From the NCBI GenBank assembly GCA_005778405.1, contig SXOA01000126.1, positions 1-39,110 on the forward strand: DNA of 39,110 nucleotides, read 5' to 3'. The position numbers and the translations under genes are program-made. The stretch is from Planctomycetaceae bacterium (GTDB lineage: Bacteria; Planctomycetota; Planctomycetia; Pirellulales; Pirellulaceae). Of this stretch, positions 8,781 to 17,848 are shown in pieces. The notes beneath the pieces were generated by a model. It was not told the origin of the DNA. It saw nothing but the letters and a program-made list of their open reading frames with translations, and did not search any database. How positions within the stretch are numbered: position 1 is the stretch's first letter; each line of letters starts with the position of its first letter.

Positions 8781-9188
8781 ATGCCAGACATCACCTACGA
8801 ACAAGCACTTGCCGCCGTCCGCGCCGGTTTGGATAAATCCCGAGAGATCGGTGTGAAGATGAACATTGCCGTTGTCGACGCAGGTGCAAACCTCAAGGCG
8901 TTTATCAGGATGGACGGAGCTTGGCTGGGTTCCATCGACATTGCGATCAAGAAGGCCCGCACCGCGCGTCTCTTCGACATGCCGAGCGGCGACGTTGGCA
9001 AAGCATCCCAGCCAGGAGGCGAGTTATTCAATATCGAGGTGTCGAACCAGGGACTGATTACCTTTCCTGGAGGCGTGCCGATCGCCAATGCCGCGGGCGA
9101 AATCATCGGGGCCGTTGGGGTCTCCGGCAGCACGGTAGCCAATGACCTCGCCGTCGCGAAGGCTGCTGCCCAAGCAGCGATCCGTTAG
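8781..9188 (+). CDS. GlcG/HbpS-like protein (DUF336)
   Basis: A compact 135-residue protein of the GlcG/HbpS family. Motifs are [38 protein letters not shown], the lysine-rich [12 protein letters not shown], and [20 protein letters not shown] with [16 protein letters not shown]. Streptomyces HbpS is an extracellular heme-binding redox sensor accessory protein; most other members are uncharacterised. No signal peptide is visible, so it is probably cytoplasmic. The ATG at 8781 has GGAGGA five bases upstream. It closes the 4612-9188 block and is followed 75 bp later by the second amidohydrolase. Confidence 0.92.
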   Translation: MPDITYEQALAAVRAGLDKSREIGVKMNIAVVDAGANLKAFIRMDGAWLGSIDIAIKKARTARLFDMPSGDVGKASQPGGELFNIEVSNQGLITFPGGVPIANAAGEIIGAVGVSGSTVANDLAVAKAAAQAAIR

Positions 9189-9263
9189 GCACACGAGCCA
9201 GTAACTCAATCGCAAATGAGACTCGGCGGGTAGCCCCGCTCATTTCCACAAAGAGGATCAACC

Positions 9264-11243
9264 ATGACTCGACTTCTGCTTGGAACAATGCTCCTGATCT
9301 TCGGTCTGGTGGCCGCAAGCCCCGCGTGCGCCCAACAGACTCCCTCTCTGCAAGACCTCGGCGGGCTGACCAGCAAACCCGGAGTCACGACCGTCTACGT
9401 CGCCCGCGAGTTTCTGACGATGGACCCGAAGCAACCGCGGGCCGAAGCCGTCGCGGTGCGCGACGGACGGTTCGTCGCCGTGGGCAAGCTCGACAAGGTC
9501 AAGGAGGCTGCCGGCAAGGACGCGAAGATCGACCGGACTTTCGCTGAGAAGGTAGTGATCGCCGGGTTCGTCGAACAGCACGTCCATCCGTTATTGGCCG
9601 CCCTAACCATGAACACCAAGGTCATCTCGATTGAGGACTGGGACGCGATCGACGGCTTCTCCCCGGCCGTCCGCGATCCAAAGGGTTATGAAGAGCGTTT
9701 GAAGAAAGCCCTGGCCGAACACAAGGACAAAACCAAGCCATTCATCACCTGGGGCTACCACCACTACATGCACGGCGAACTGACTCGGGGGATTCTGAAC
9801 AAGCTGGCCCCGGACTTCGCGGTGATCGTCTGGCACCGTTCCGGTCACGAAATGATCCTGAACGACGCCGCCCTCAAGCTCACCGGCATCGACGAGAAGG
9901 TGGTGGCCGGCCTGCCGAAGAGCGCTCAGGATCAGTTGAACTTCGAAAACGGGCATTTCTTCGAGCAAGGAATGTTGTCCCTCTTGGGAAAGGTCGCTCC
10001 CTACATGGCCTCTCCGGCATCGTTCAAAAACGGCTTGGAATACAGTGTGAAGTACTACCACCGCGGCGGAATTACGGTTTGCTGCGAGCCGGGCGGATTC
10101 TTCTCCAAGCCCGTGCAAGATGCGATCAATGCCGTGTACAGCGGAGACGAAGTGCCGTTCAACCATTACTTCATGGCCGACGGCAAGACGTTCGCTGTAC
10201 GAAATCCAACGGACGCGAAGGCGATGGCGGCGGACAGCGAGCAGGTCTTGAACTGGGGCAAGGGGCGCACCGCCTTCCTTCCCAGACAGGTGAAACTGTT
10301 CACCGACGGGGCGATCTTCAGCCAGCTCATGCAGATGAAGGACGGATACACTGACGGGCACCATGGGGCCTGGATCATCGACCCGCCGGTGCTTTCCTAC
10401 GCCTTCCAGGGGTACTGGGACGCCGGCTATCAGATCCACGTCCACAACAACGGCGATGCCGGTTTCGACGTGGTGCTGGGCGAACTGGAAAAAGCAATGA
10501 AGCGAGCTCCGCGGAAAGACCACCGCACCGTGCTCGTTCACTTTGGATTCGCCCAGCAGAATCAAGTCAAGCGGTGGATCGAACTGGGCGGGATCGTGAG
10601 CTCCAACCCGTATTACGTCACGGCACTCGCCGGCCCGTACGAGAAGATCGGCATCGGTGCCGACCGGGCGAAGAACATCGCCCCGCACAAGTACGTGCTG
10701 GACAACAAGGGATCGCTGTCGTTCCACTCGGACATGCCGATGGCCCCGGCCAAACCGCTGCAACTGGTCTGGGCCGCCGTCAACCGCACGACCTATGAAG
10801 GCCAAGTTGCCGGCCCGCAGCACAAGGTGCCGCTGGATGTCGCGCTGAGGGCCATCACCATCGACGCTGCTTACTCGATTCAGTTGGAGAAGCGGGTCGG
10901 GTCGATTGAGATGGGCAAGGACGCCAACCTAACGATCCTCGAGCAGAGCCCGTATGATGTCGCCTCGACAGCCATCAAAGACATCGCCGTCTGGGGCACG
11001 ATGCTCGAAGGCAGGCTACAACCCGTAGAGAAACCGAAGAGTCAAAGTCGAACCATCAATCCAGATTCGTTGCGCGAAGCGCAACTCGCGGAAGTTCGAC
11101 GGCTCAATGCGCTCGATTTAGCGCGATACGATGTTCGCTTCACAGCCAAGTCGCAGCCACCCGCCTGTGGCCCAGGTTGCTCGTGTTCCATCGGCCAACT
11201 TTTCGGCCATCACCTCGGAGTTCAGTTGGAGGCGGGCCGATAG
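9264..11243 (+). CDS. Exported YtcJ-like amidohydrolase with cysteine-rich C-terminus
   Basis: A 659-residue protein with a Sec signal peptide (LIFGLVAASPACAQQ; a cleavage after ACA is likely). The amidohydrolase_3 domain shows metal ligands in FVEQHVHPL (HVH at 106-108), QIHVHNNGDAGFD, VLVHFGFAQQNQ and SFHSDMPMAP. It is a paralog of the protein at 2545-4587 but lacks its META-like tail. Instead it ends in a region of about 60 residues containing PPACGPGCSCS (cysteines at 635, 639 and 641), which may bind metal. The start has AGAGGAT seven bases upstream. The substrate is unknown. Two such paralogs bracketing eight kilobases of envelope genes may reflect ordinary planctomycete catabolic duplication rather than shared function. 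Confidence 0.9.
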   Translation: MTRLLLGTMLLIFGLVAASPACAQQTPSLQDLGGLTSKPGVTTVYVAREFLTMDPKQPRAEAVAVRDGRFVAVGKLDKVKEAAGKDAKIDRTFAEKVVIAGFVEQHVHPLLAALTMNTKVISIEDWDAIDGFSPAVRDPKGYEERLKKALAEHKDKTKPFITWGYHHYMHGELTRGILNKLAPDFAVIVWHRSGHEMILNDAALKLTGIDEKVVAGLPKSAQDQLNFENGHFFEQGMLSLLGKVAPYMASPASFKNGLEYSVKYYHRGGITVCCEPGGFFSKPVQDAINAVYSGDEVPFNHYFMADGKTFAVRNPTDAKAMAADSEQVLNWGKGRTAFLPRQVKLFTDGAIFSQLMQMKDGYTDGHHGAWIIDPPVLSYAFQGYWDAGYQIHVHNNGDAGFDVVLGELEKAMKRAPRKDHRTVLVHFGFAQQNQVKRWIELGGIVSSNPYYVTALAGPYEKIGIGADRAKNIAPHKYVLDNKGSLSFHSDMPMAPAKPLQLVWAAVNRTTYEGQVAGPQHKVPLDVALRAITIDAAYSIQLEKRVGSIEMGKDANLTILEQSPYDVASTAIKDIAVWGTMLEGRLQPVEKPKSQSRTINPDSLREAQLAEVRRLNALDLARYDVRFTAKSQPPACGPGCSCSIGQLFGHHLGVQLEAGR

Positions 11244-11321
11244 CCAAGCCGCCGTCGTGGTGGCCACCAGCGCAATCGCCTGTTGACCCGAAAACTAAGC
11301 AGGTTAACGATAGAACGAAGC

Positions 11322-11723
11322 ATGGGAAATCCAAGCGGTATTGTGAGGAATGCCATGCTGGTCCAGGTTGCCTGGGCGATCCTCTCAGCAACCTGGAATG
11401 CTGTCGGTGTTGCACTGCTCGCACAGGGAGGGCGCTCACTAGGGCCGACGGCATCGATCGCCGCCGCGCTCGTCCTGCTCGTCATGGCGATCGCATATCC
11501 GGTGACGATCCGTCGATGGAATGTAGTCTATCTCCTGGTTTCGCTCCTGGGAGGCCTGGCGGCGATTTCAGCCGTTGTGAATGCGTTCACCGCCGATCCC
11601 ACGCTGTGGCCATCGGAGTTCTGGCGATACGCAGGCGTTGTTCTGAACGGCGTCGGCTTCGTCGCCGCCCTTGTCGGGATCGTGTCCGTCGTACGGAATC
11701 GCTGGCTGCGACATGAAGGATAA
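11322..11723 (+). CDS. Small four-helix membrane protein, unknown
   Basis: A protein of about 133 residues with four predicted transmembrane helices: around VAWAILSATWNAVGVALLA, SIAAALVLLVMAIAYPV, VVYLLVSLLGGLAAISAV and YAGVVLNGVGFVAALVGIV. I do not recognise the family; the layout is like other small four-helix inner membrane proteins. Start choice is uncertain: ATG at 11322 (MGNPSG), ATG at 11355 with GAGGA six bases upstream, or a TTG at 11283. It lies 78 bp after the second amidohydrolase and 61 bp before the DUF1508 gene. Confidence 0.7.
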   Translation: MGNPSGIVRNAMLVQVAWAILSATWNAVGVALLAQGGRSLGPTASIAAALVLLVMAIAYPVTIRRWNVVYLLVSLLGGLAAISAVVNAFTADPTLWPSEFWRYAGVVLNGVGFVAALVGIVSVVRNRWLRHEG

Positions 11724-11784
11724 CCGCGGCATGCTCACGAGGCTGTTGTAGACCCAAATTCCAATGCTTTCAAAGGAGAGAAAC

Positions 11785-12219
11785 ATGCAACCAACGATGC
11801 GCTGGTGCCTGAGTGTGCTGGCTGCCCTGGTCATTCTCCAGCTGATGCCGGCAGGCCGAGCCCAGGACGGGAGCAAGGTGAAATTTGAGTTGTACAAGGA
11901 CGCCAAGCAGGAATTTCGCTGGCGCCTCAAGGGGACAAACGGTGAGGTGCTGGCCACATGCGGCCAAGGGTACAAGGCCATCGCGGCCTGTCAGCGCGGA
12001 ATCGAGATCGTGCAGGAAGCTGGTGGCGCAAAGGCCAAGACCAGTTTTGAAGTCTACGAGGACGCCAAGAAGGAGTTCCGCTGGCGGCTCAAGGCGGCTA
12101 ACGGTCAGGTGGTGGCCAATTCCAGCGAGGGCTATAAGGCCAAGGCCGATTGCGAGAAGGCTGTCGACCTGGTGAAGAAAGCTGGCAAGGCACCCATCGA
12201 AGACCTGACCAAGCAGTAG
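11785..12219 (+). CDS. Exported protein with two DUF1508 (YegP-like) repeats
   Basis: A 144-residue protein. It has a signal peptide of about 26 residues (hydrophobic VLAALVILQLMPAGRA). It is followed by two tandem DUF1508 units, at about 33-77 and 87-131. Each reads F-x-Y-DAK-EFRWRLK-NG-V-A-GYK. Cytoplasmic YegP of E. coli has the same tandem arrangement, but here the protein appears to be exported. The ATG at 11785 is preceded by AAAGGAGAG at ideal spacing, which excludes the upstream in-frame ATG at 11764. It is the last gene of the plus-strand run and converges with the porin-like gene 68 bp away. The function of the domain is not established. Confidence 0.9.
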   Translation: MQPTMRWCLSVLAALVILQLMPAGRAQDGSKVKFELYKDAKQEFRWRLKGTNGEVLATCGQGYKAIAACQRGIEIVQEAGGAKAKTSFEVYEDAKKEFRWRLKAANGQVVANSSEGYKAKADCEKAVDLVKKAGKAPIEDLTKQ

Positions 12220-12287
12220 CGGCAGAATTGCGGGAAGGACGTCGTGCGGATTAGCACTTGCGATCGCATGGAGTCTCAATCCTCATA

Positions 12288-13658
12288 TTAGAATCGCCAC
12301 AGGAACCGCGTGGCGACAACAGCGGCGTCACTGTCGAGGAATGCGTTGGGAGCGAACTGCGTGTAGTCCGTCTTGCGGTAATCCACCTCCAGGCCGAGCT
12401 GCACCGCTTTGCTGATATCCCATACGAAGTTCACGAAGTAGGTTTGATTGCGACGGATTTGGGTGGGTGCCAGTTCACTGTCGCGTGGGTCGTCGATGCC
12501 GTAACCGACATGCACGTGGAAGTCATCCGTGAGGTAGCAGAAAATTTCGCCGAATCCACCGCTGGAATGGATTTCGTCGAATGTTGCCGGATGGAAGCTT
12601 TGCAGGATGCCCCCGTTGTACTCGCCCATCGCTTGTCCGTGATAGAACTCGCCGCGGGCTCCGAACTCGTCGCTCGCCCACCACTGGAAATCTGCTCCGA
12701 TTCCCCAGGTATCGATCACGGCTCGGGGCGGGAGATTGACCGGATCAGCGAGCAGCGTTCGGGTCGTGCGGAATTGGCCAACCACACCTGAAACACCGAT
12801 TTCCAGCGGACGAATTTGGCTGCCGCGGATTTCACAGCGCGGTCCAAAACCGAATTCAACTCGCGTCTCCACGTTCGGCCAGCCGTTATCCTCGGTGATC
12901 CGCCCAGCACCGCTGGTAACCAAGGTGGATAAGGGTTCGCTCAGCGCGGCTTGGACCGTCAGGCCGAAGGCGTCGCCGTCCTGAAAGAACCGCTCTGCTC
13001 GAAGTTGGCCACGGTAGGAACCAGTGTTCCCGGACGCATACATCTTCGTGAGATAAACGATCGTCGGGCTGACCGGGTTGAAGACGTCTTGCTGAAGTCC
13101 GGCGGCAAAACGCCAGTTCTCATTCTTCAATTCGCCGAAGGCGTAGTAAACCAAAAGCCCATAGTCGTCGGCCGCCAAATCATGATTCTGGACGAAAGTC
13201 AGTAGTTGGCCGCTGGTTTGAAATTCGCCCAACTGGGGCCCAGAGAAGAATGCTCCCACGTAGCTCTGCCGGGCGTGCAAATCGAAGGAATTGGTGTCGA
13301 GGCCGAAAGGAGAGTCGGGAAGCAAGAACAGCGGAATTCCTGAAGGGAACGTTCGCTTTGAACTGAAGACTGCCAGCGTGTCGAGACCGGCGGTAATCTT
13401 CAGTCGGTTGGCAGGATTCAGCAGCGAAACCGTCATTCCGTCCCCAAGGGCACTGTCCGGTTCACAATTTGGACAGTCGGGCAAGGCGCATACTTCCGGG
13501 TCCGGGGGGACTGCATCCGGAGACGCCTCGTCGCCTACGGAAAAATGGTTCGGACCTGTAATGGGGGTGTTTTGATCTTGGGCAACTGCGCTACCGGCTG
13601 CAAGCATCGCCAGCAGTGTGAGCAAACAGCAGTTTCGAAGTAATCTGCACATGCGCAT
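12288..13658 (-). CDS. Outer-membrane porin-like beta-barrel protein
   Basis: A 456-residue protein with a Sec signal peptide ending at SAVAQ near residue 27. A short linker follows with CALPDCPNC (possible metal or disulfide site). The remainder has the alternating pattern of amphipathic strands. Features typical of barrels include SFDLHARQSYVGAFF near the first strands (as in DcaP-like porins), ELKNENWRFAAGLQQD and a C-terminal strand ending VVATRFLWRF with terminal phenylalanine, the usual BAM recognition signal. The substrate is unknown. Start is the first ATG at 13658; a second is two codons in. It is flanked by the POP gene upstream on the same strand, 372 bp away. Confidence 0.85.
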   Translation of the reverse strand: MRMCRLLRNCCLLTLLAMLAAGSAVAQDQNTPITGPNHFSVGDEASPDAVPPDPEVCALPDCPNCEPDSALGDGMTVSLLNPANRLKITAGLDTLAVFSSKRTFPSGIPLFLLPDSPFGLDTNSFDLHARQSYVGAFFSGPQLGEFQTSGQLLTFVQNHDLAADDYGLLVYYAFGELKNENWRFAAGLQQDVFNPVSPTIVYLTKMYASGNTGSYRGQLRAERFFQDGDAFGLTVQAALSEPLSTLVTSGAGRITEDNGWPNVETRVEFGFGPRCEIRGSQIRPLEIGVSGVVGQFRTTRTLLADPVNLPPRAVIDTWGIGADFQWWASDEFGARGEFYHGQAMGEYNGGILQSFHPATFDEIHSSGGFGEIFCYLTDDFHVHVGYGIDDPRDSELAPTQIRRNQTYFVNFVWDISKAVQLGLEVDYRKTDYTQFAPNAFLDSDAAVVATRFLWRF

Positions 13659-14030
13659 CCGGTAACCGGTACCTCAAGTCCTTAACGCAGAGCGACGCCC
13701 GTGGACGTTATCGTCGCACAAACTAGGCAAACTTTAACGATTGGATGGATTATGCCCGTAAGGTTAAATATGAGGGGTCGGGGGATTGTTCGGTGATTTT
13801 GGAGGTCGACGGGCAAAGAGGTCGGTCGAGACAATATTCAATCTGGCGGCTCTAAGTGATGGATGCGGAGCCGCGAGTGCGAGCAAGGAGGAGTGGCGGC
13901 GAAGGCTCGTCAGGCAGCGCGTCGAAGATAGTACTTAGCAGTCCGCCCAGGCGGCAGACAACCCCTGGTGTGCTGTTCGGCATGAAAATGGGAGAGGAAG
14001 CAGAAGCGAGGTCGCGGACCGGTGAGTCGA
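13659..14030. other. Intergenic region between porin-like and prolyl oligopeptidase genes
   Basis: No gene is supported here. For the minus strand it is the leader of the porin-like gene. A CATAAT box reads on the minus strand at 13749-13754, about 85 bp before the porin start, with no clear -35. A near-palindrome GGTAACCGGTACC abuts the porin start. I see no terminator for the prolyl oligopeptidase gene. Confidence 0.4.
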
Positions 14031-16235
14031 TTACTGCGGCTGAAACATCGCATCGCCAAATTGCCAGAGTAAGAATGACCACACATCGGCTTGTTCCGCG
14101 TGCCGCTGTTTTCTGGTTGAACCGATGCCATGTCCGGCGTGGTAGTCGACGCGAAAGAGAATGGGCTTGCCGCTGGTGCTGGCGGCCTGCAACCGGGCCG
14201 TTGTCTTGGCCGAAACCCAAGGCTCAACACGTGGGTCGTTGATACCGTGAGTGAGTAGTACCGCGGGATACTTCCTCCCATCTTGAATCTGATGGAACGT
14301 GCTCATCGAAAGGAGCCCTCGGAACTCCTCCACTTTGGTCACGGTGCCAAACTCCGGGACATTGGGCGGACCATTCATCGTGGTCTCGAAACGGAGCATG
14401 TCGGTACAGCCCACCGAGATTTGCACTGCCGCGAATAGGTCGGGACGCTCGGTGATCGCCCGGCCAATCAGAATTCCCCCGGCGCTGCCACCCTTGCCCG
14501 CCAACTTCGCCGGCGAAGTGTAGCCAGCTTTGACCAGATATTCCCCACAGGCAATGAAGTCTTTCCAGGTATTGGGCTTGGTGAGTTTCCGCCCGGCATG
14601 ATGCCACTCTTTCCCAAAGGCTCCCCCTCCGCGCACGTGGGCGACTGCCAGCACGCCCCCCCGTTCCAGCCAGGCGAGTTTGCTCGGGTCGTAACCCATT
14701 TGCTCGGTGAATCCATAAGCGCCGTATCCGGAAATCAGTGTGGGGTTCGTGCCGTCGAGGCGAATGTCCTTGCGGTGAATGATCGAGAGCGGCACCTTGA
14801 CCCCATCGTGACTCGCGACCATCACTTCTGTCGAGCTGAGTGAATCGGGGGTATCGAACTTGCCTTGCGGAAGTAAGCCCGTGTCGGTCAGCGTGCGTGC
14901 CTCTGAATCGTAACGGTACAGACGACCGGCACGAGTCCACGAATCGGTCTCGACAAGCACTCCGGCCAGGTCAGGACTCGCTGCGACCACAGAGCCGGAA
15001 GGTTCTTCGGCGGGCAGCTCGATGGGTTCCGGTGGAGCGCCCCCCGCAAAGGGCACACGCAGTATCTTGCTGGGAACTCCGGCCAAAATTCCGACATACA
15101 GCGCATCCTGGGCAACTGCCAGCGAGTCAACCACATTTTTCCCTGCAGGAACAACAACAGTGGCCGAGGCGATGCTGGGCTGGTCGAGGGAAGTGCGAAC
15201 GACTTTGAACCGTGGTGCATCCAGCGCCGTGAGCAGATAGATGTCATCAGCGCGCACGGCAAAACTGGTCACCTGGTCGGCTCGCCCGCAGACCTTTGTC
15301 CACATCACATCGGGTGTGCCCAAGGACGCTTGCGGCGCAGCATACAGCGAAATATCTGTCTCATCACCGTGCTTGATCTGGCCAATGGCCCATTTCGAGC
15401 CCAGGGGCACAATCACCGCGGGGAAGTCCATCTCGGCCATCTCCGGCGACCCCACCGCGCCGTTGGCAAAGATCAGCTCTGAATCGTCGGGGTCACGACC
15501 GATCGAATGTCGAAACGCTTGGGTGAATTTGTAGCCCTCCGTTGGCGGAGCGGCGGCCGACACCCTTCGCCGGCGACTATAGACAAACGATTTCCCGTCC
15601 GGCAACCAGTAAGGTAGTGCGTAATCAGATTCCAGCCGGTCGATTGTGTCAGGCAGATCCTTACCAGTAGCGATGTCACGCACCTGGAGGGTCGTTTGCT
15701 CAGAACCCGAAGCGGCGAAGCCGTAAAGCAGTTTTGATCCATCGGGCGAGACGCGAAAGAAACTGACGGTAAAGTGTTCCCGTTCATCCTGTTTGGGGAA
15801 AGTCTCCGGATCGATGAGCATTCGCTCCTTGCCGGTCTGGCCCTCGCGAAAATAAACCTTGGCCACGTTCTCGGTGGCAAGCTGCTTGAAATAGAAAAGA
15901 TCGCCGCTCGGACGGCGAGTGATGTTGAAAAGGGTGTAGGGCGTACCGGCATTGAGTTCGACGATGCGAGTCAGAAGCGCGTCTCGGCCTCGCAAGGAGC
16001 GTAATGTCTTTTCAGTGACTTCGGCTTGTCCTTTCACCCAGTCTTGCACCAGAGGGCTTTTGAAATCCTCCATATAACGGTACGGATCCGCGACGGTCGT
16101 GCCGTGGTAGCTGTTCGTGACGACTTTTACCGGAGCAACGGGGGGAGTTTCAGCCATGGCGATACTTAATATTCCTGGCAAGATGGTGGTCCATACCAAC
16201 GGCACGAGCACGGCGATTCCCTGGTGATGATTCAT
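14031..16235 (-). CDS. Prolyl oligopeptidase (S9A serine peptidase), exported
   Basis: A protein of about 734 residues. A hydrophobic signal segment (LVPLVWTTILPGILSIAMA) is followed by the family's N-terminal VADPYRYMED. A seven-bladed propeller comes next, then an alpha/beta-hydrolase domain at the C-terminus. Catalytic residues are in the expected order: Ser584 in GKGGSAGGIL, Asp667 in INDPRVEPW and His702 in YHAGHG. Other family stretches are PTLISGYGAYGFTEQMGYDP and LAVAHVRGGGAFGKEWHHAG. It should cleave short peptides after proline, in the periplasm. I chose the internal ATG at 16235, giving a normal signal peptide; the ATG at 16280 would put 15 residues before it. Neither has a clear ribosome site. 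Confidence 0.95.
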   Translation of the reverse strand: MNHHQGIAVLVPLVWTTILPGILSIAMAETPPVAPVKVVTNSYHGTTVADPYRYMEDFKSPLVQDWVKGQAEVTEKTLRSLRGRDALLTRIVELNAGTPYTLFNITRRPSGDLFYFKQLATENVAKVYFREGQTGKERMLIDPETFPKQDEREHFTVSFFRVSPDGSKLLYGFAASGSEQTTLQVRDIATGKDLPDTIDRLESDYALPYWLPDGKSFVYSRRRRVSAAAPPTEGYKFTQAFRHSIGRDPDDSELIFANGAVGSPEMAEMDFPAVIVPLGSKWAIGQIKHGDETDISLYAAPQASLGTPDVMWTKVCGRADQVTSFAVRADDIYLLTALDAPRFKVVRTSLDQPSIASATVVVPAGKNVVDSLAVAQDALYVGILAGVPSKILRVPFAGGAPPEPIELPAEEPSGSVVAASPDLAGVLVETDSWTRAGRLYRYDSEARTLTDTGLLPQGKFDTPDSLSSTEVMVASHDGVKVPLSIIHRKDIRLDGTNPTLISGYGAYGFTEQMGYDPSKLAWLERGGVLAVAHVRGGGAFGKEWHHAGRKLTKPNTWKDFIACGEYLVKAGYTSPAKLAGKGGSAGGILIGRAITERPDLFAAVQISVGCTDMLRFETTMNGPPNVPEFGTVTKVEEFRGLLSMSTFHQIQDGRKYPAVLLTHGINDPRVEPWVSAKTTARLQAASTSGKPILFRVDYHAGHGIGSTRKQRHAEQADVWSFLLWQFGDAMFQPQ

Positions 16236-16393
16236 AGGCCGTGTTCTAGAACCAATGAGAAGCTCATTCAAGATGGCCATGTTCTACTTTTCAGCCACAA
16301 TCGTCGGCAGTGAATAGGACGATATCCCTCCGCAGAAAGTACTGCGCTGTGGCACGCTGCTTCAGCCGCGTAAATCCCAGTCGATATCTTCGC

Positions 16394-17830
16394 TTAGGCC
16401 AGAATGTCGGTAATCACTTCTCCCGCGACGTCGGTCAGGCGGAAGTCGCGGCCGTTGAAACGGTAGGTGAGCTTGGTATGCTCCAGTCCTAGCATCCGCA
16501 GCAAGGTGGCGTGCAGATCGTTGACGTGAACCTTGTCGATGCGGGCCTTGTAGCCAAACTCATCTGTGGCCCCATAGTGGAAGCCCCCTTTGACCCCCGC
16601 TCCGGCCAGCCAAATGGTGAATCCATTGGGGTTATGATCTCGCCCTTTCGCTCCCTGCGAATCGGAGGTCCGGCCGAATTCGCCTCCCCAAATGACGAGC
16701 GTGGATTCCAGCAGCCCTCGTGCGGCCAAATCGGCCAGGAGCGCCGCCGCGGGCTGATCGGTGTAAAGGCCGCAGGAGCGGTGATTGGTCTGGACGTCAG
16801 TGTGGCAATCCCAGGGAACGTCGTTCACGCTGCCGTCTCCCCCCACTCCTTTGCCGGCGAAGATTTGCACGAAGCGGACGCCGCGCTCGACCAGCCTCCG
16901 CGAGATCAAGCACTGCCGGGCAAACGTCGCACAATGCGGCTGATCCAGGCCATAGGCTTTGTGTGTGGCAGCCGTTTCCTTGGTCAGATCGATCGCCTCG
17001 GGCGCGGCCATCTGCATGCGATAGGCCAGCTCAAACGAATTGATGCGAGCCGCAAGGTCCGCTTGCGTTGGGCGGCCGGCAGCGTGTTCCTGGTTGAGTT
17101 GCTGGATCAAGTCAAGCTGCGCCCGCTGCTGGAGGTCGCTGTGCTTCGCGTCGCGGGCCAGGTTATCGATGGCCTCGTTGCGGCGGGCATCCAGCGCCAA
17201 AGCCTGGTACGACTTCGGCAGGAAGCCGGCCGACCAAATCTGATCGTCGCCGCGGGGACGCGTCTCGTGCATCACCACATAGGACGGCAGGTTCTGATTG
17301 GCCGAACCCAAACCATAGGTCTGCCAAGCGCCCAAAGCCGGCAGTCCGGGGCGATTCGTGCCGCACATCAGCTCGATCGAGGCCGGAGCATGGTTGTTCT
17401 GGCGCAGGTGCATCGAGTGCAAAAAGGTCATCTTGTCGACATGCTGCGACAAGTGCGGAAAGAGATCGGAGACCCAGGAGCCGGATTGCCCGTGCTGCTT
17501 CCATTCAAACGGCGATTTCAAACACTTGCCGCTGGTGCTGAAAAAGCCGGTCTTGGGATCCGCTCCGGCAAGATCCTGCCCGTCTCGTTTCTGGAGCTCG
17601 GGTTTGTAATCCCACGTATCGACCTGGGACGGGCCCCCGGTCATGAAGAGCCAGATGATGGACTTTACTTTGGGTGCAAAGTCGGGCGTCCTCGGTGCCA
17701 GCGGATTCGTCGCATCCGTAGGGCTGGCTAAGGCGTCCTGGTGCAGGATATCGGCGAGCGCCAACGATCCGAAACCAAGGCCAGCATTCTGCAGAAACTG
17801 GCGCCGCGATGGCAAATTGAAGTTGAACAT
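16394..17830 (-). CDS. DUF1501 family protein, Tat-type signal
   Basis: A 478-residue DUF1501 protein. The N-terminus PSRRQFLQNAGLGFGSLALA is a twin-arginine signal. Family motifs are IIWLFMTGGPSQVDTWDYKP, LHSMHLRQNNHAPA, VPWDCHTDVQTNHRSCGLY and WGGEFGRTSDSQGAKGRDHNP. The ATG at 17830 is preferred; an in-frame TTG five codons upstream adds nothing. It lies 18 bp downstream of the DUF1549/DUF1553 gene on the same strand, the arrangement seen over and over in planctomycetes, so the two are one operon and probably act together in the periplasm. Their substrate is not known; polysaccharide degradation has been suggested. Confidence 0.92.
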   Translation of the reverse strand: MFNFNLPSRRQFLQNAGLGFGSLALADILHQDALASPTDATNPLAPRTPDFAPKVKSIIWLFMTGGPSQVDTWDYKPELQKRDGQDLAGADPKTGFFSTSGKCLKSPFEWKQHGQSGSWVSDLFPHLSQHVDKMTFLHSMHLRQNNHAPASIELMCGTNRPGLPALGAWQTYGLGSANQNLPSYVVMHETRPRGDDQIWSAGFLPKSYQALALDARRNEAIDNLARDAKHSDLQQRAQLDLIQQLNQEHAAGRPTQADLAARINSFELAYRMQMAAPEAIDLTKETAATHKAYGLDQPHCATFARQCLISRRLVERGVRFVQIFAGKGVGGDGSVNDVPWDCHTDVQTNHRSCGLYTDQPAAALLADLAARGLLESTLVIWGGEFGRTSDSQGAKGRDHNPNGFTIWLAGAGVKGGFHYGATDEFGYKARIDKVHVNDLHATLLRMLGLEHTKLTYRFNGRDFRLTDVAGEVITDILA

Positions 17831-17848
17831 TGGCGAGTCATCCAAAAA

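Noticed and set aside
13856..14242. Plus-strand frame over the end of the prolyl oligopeptidase gene
   Set aside because: It is antisense to the catalytic histidine region and has no ribosome site.
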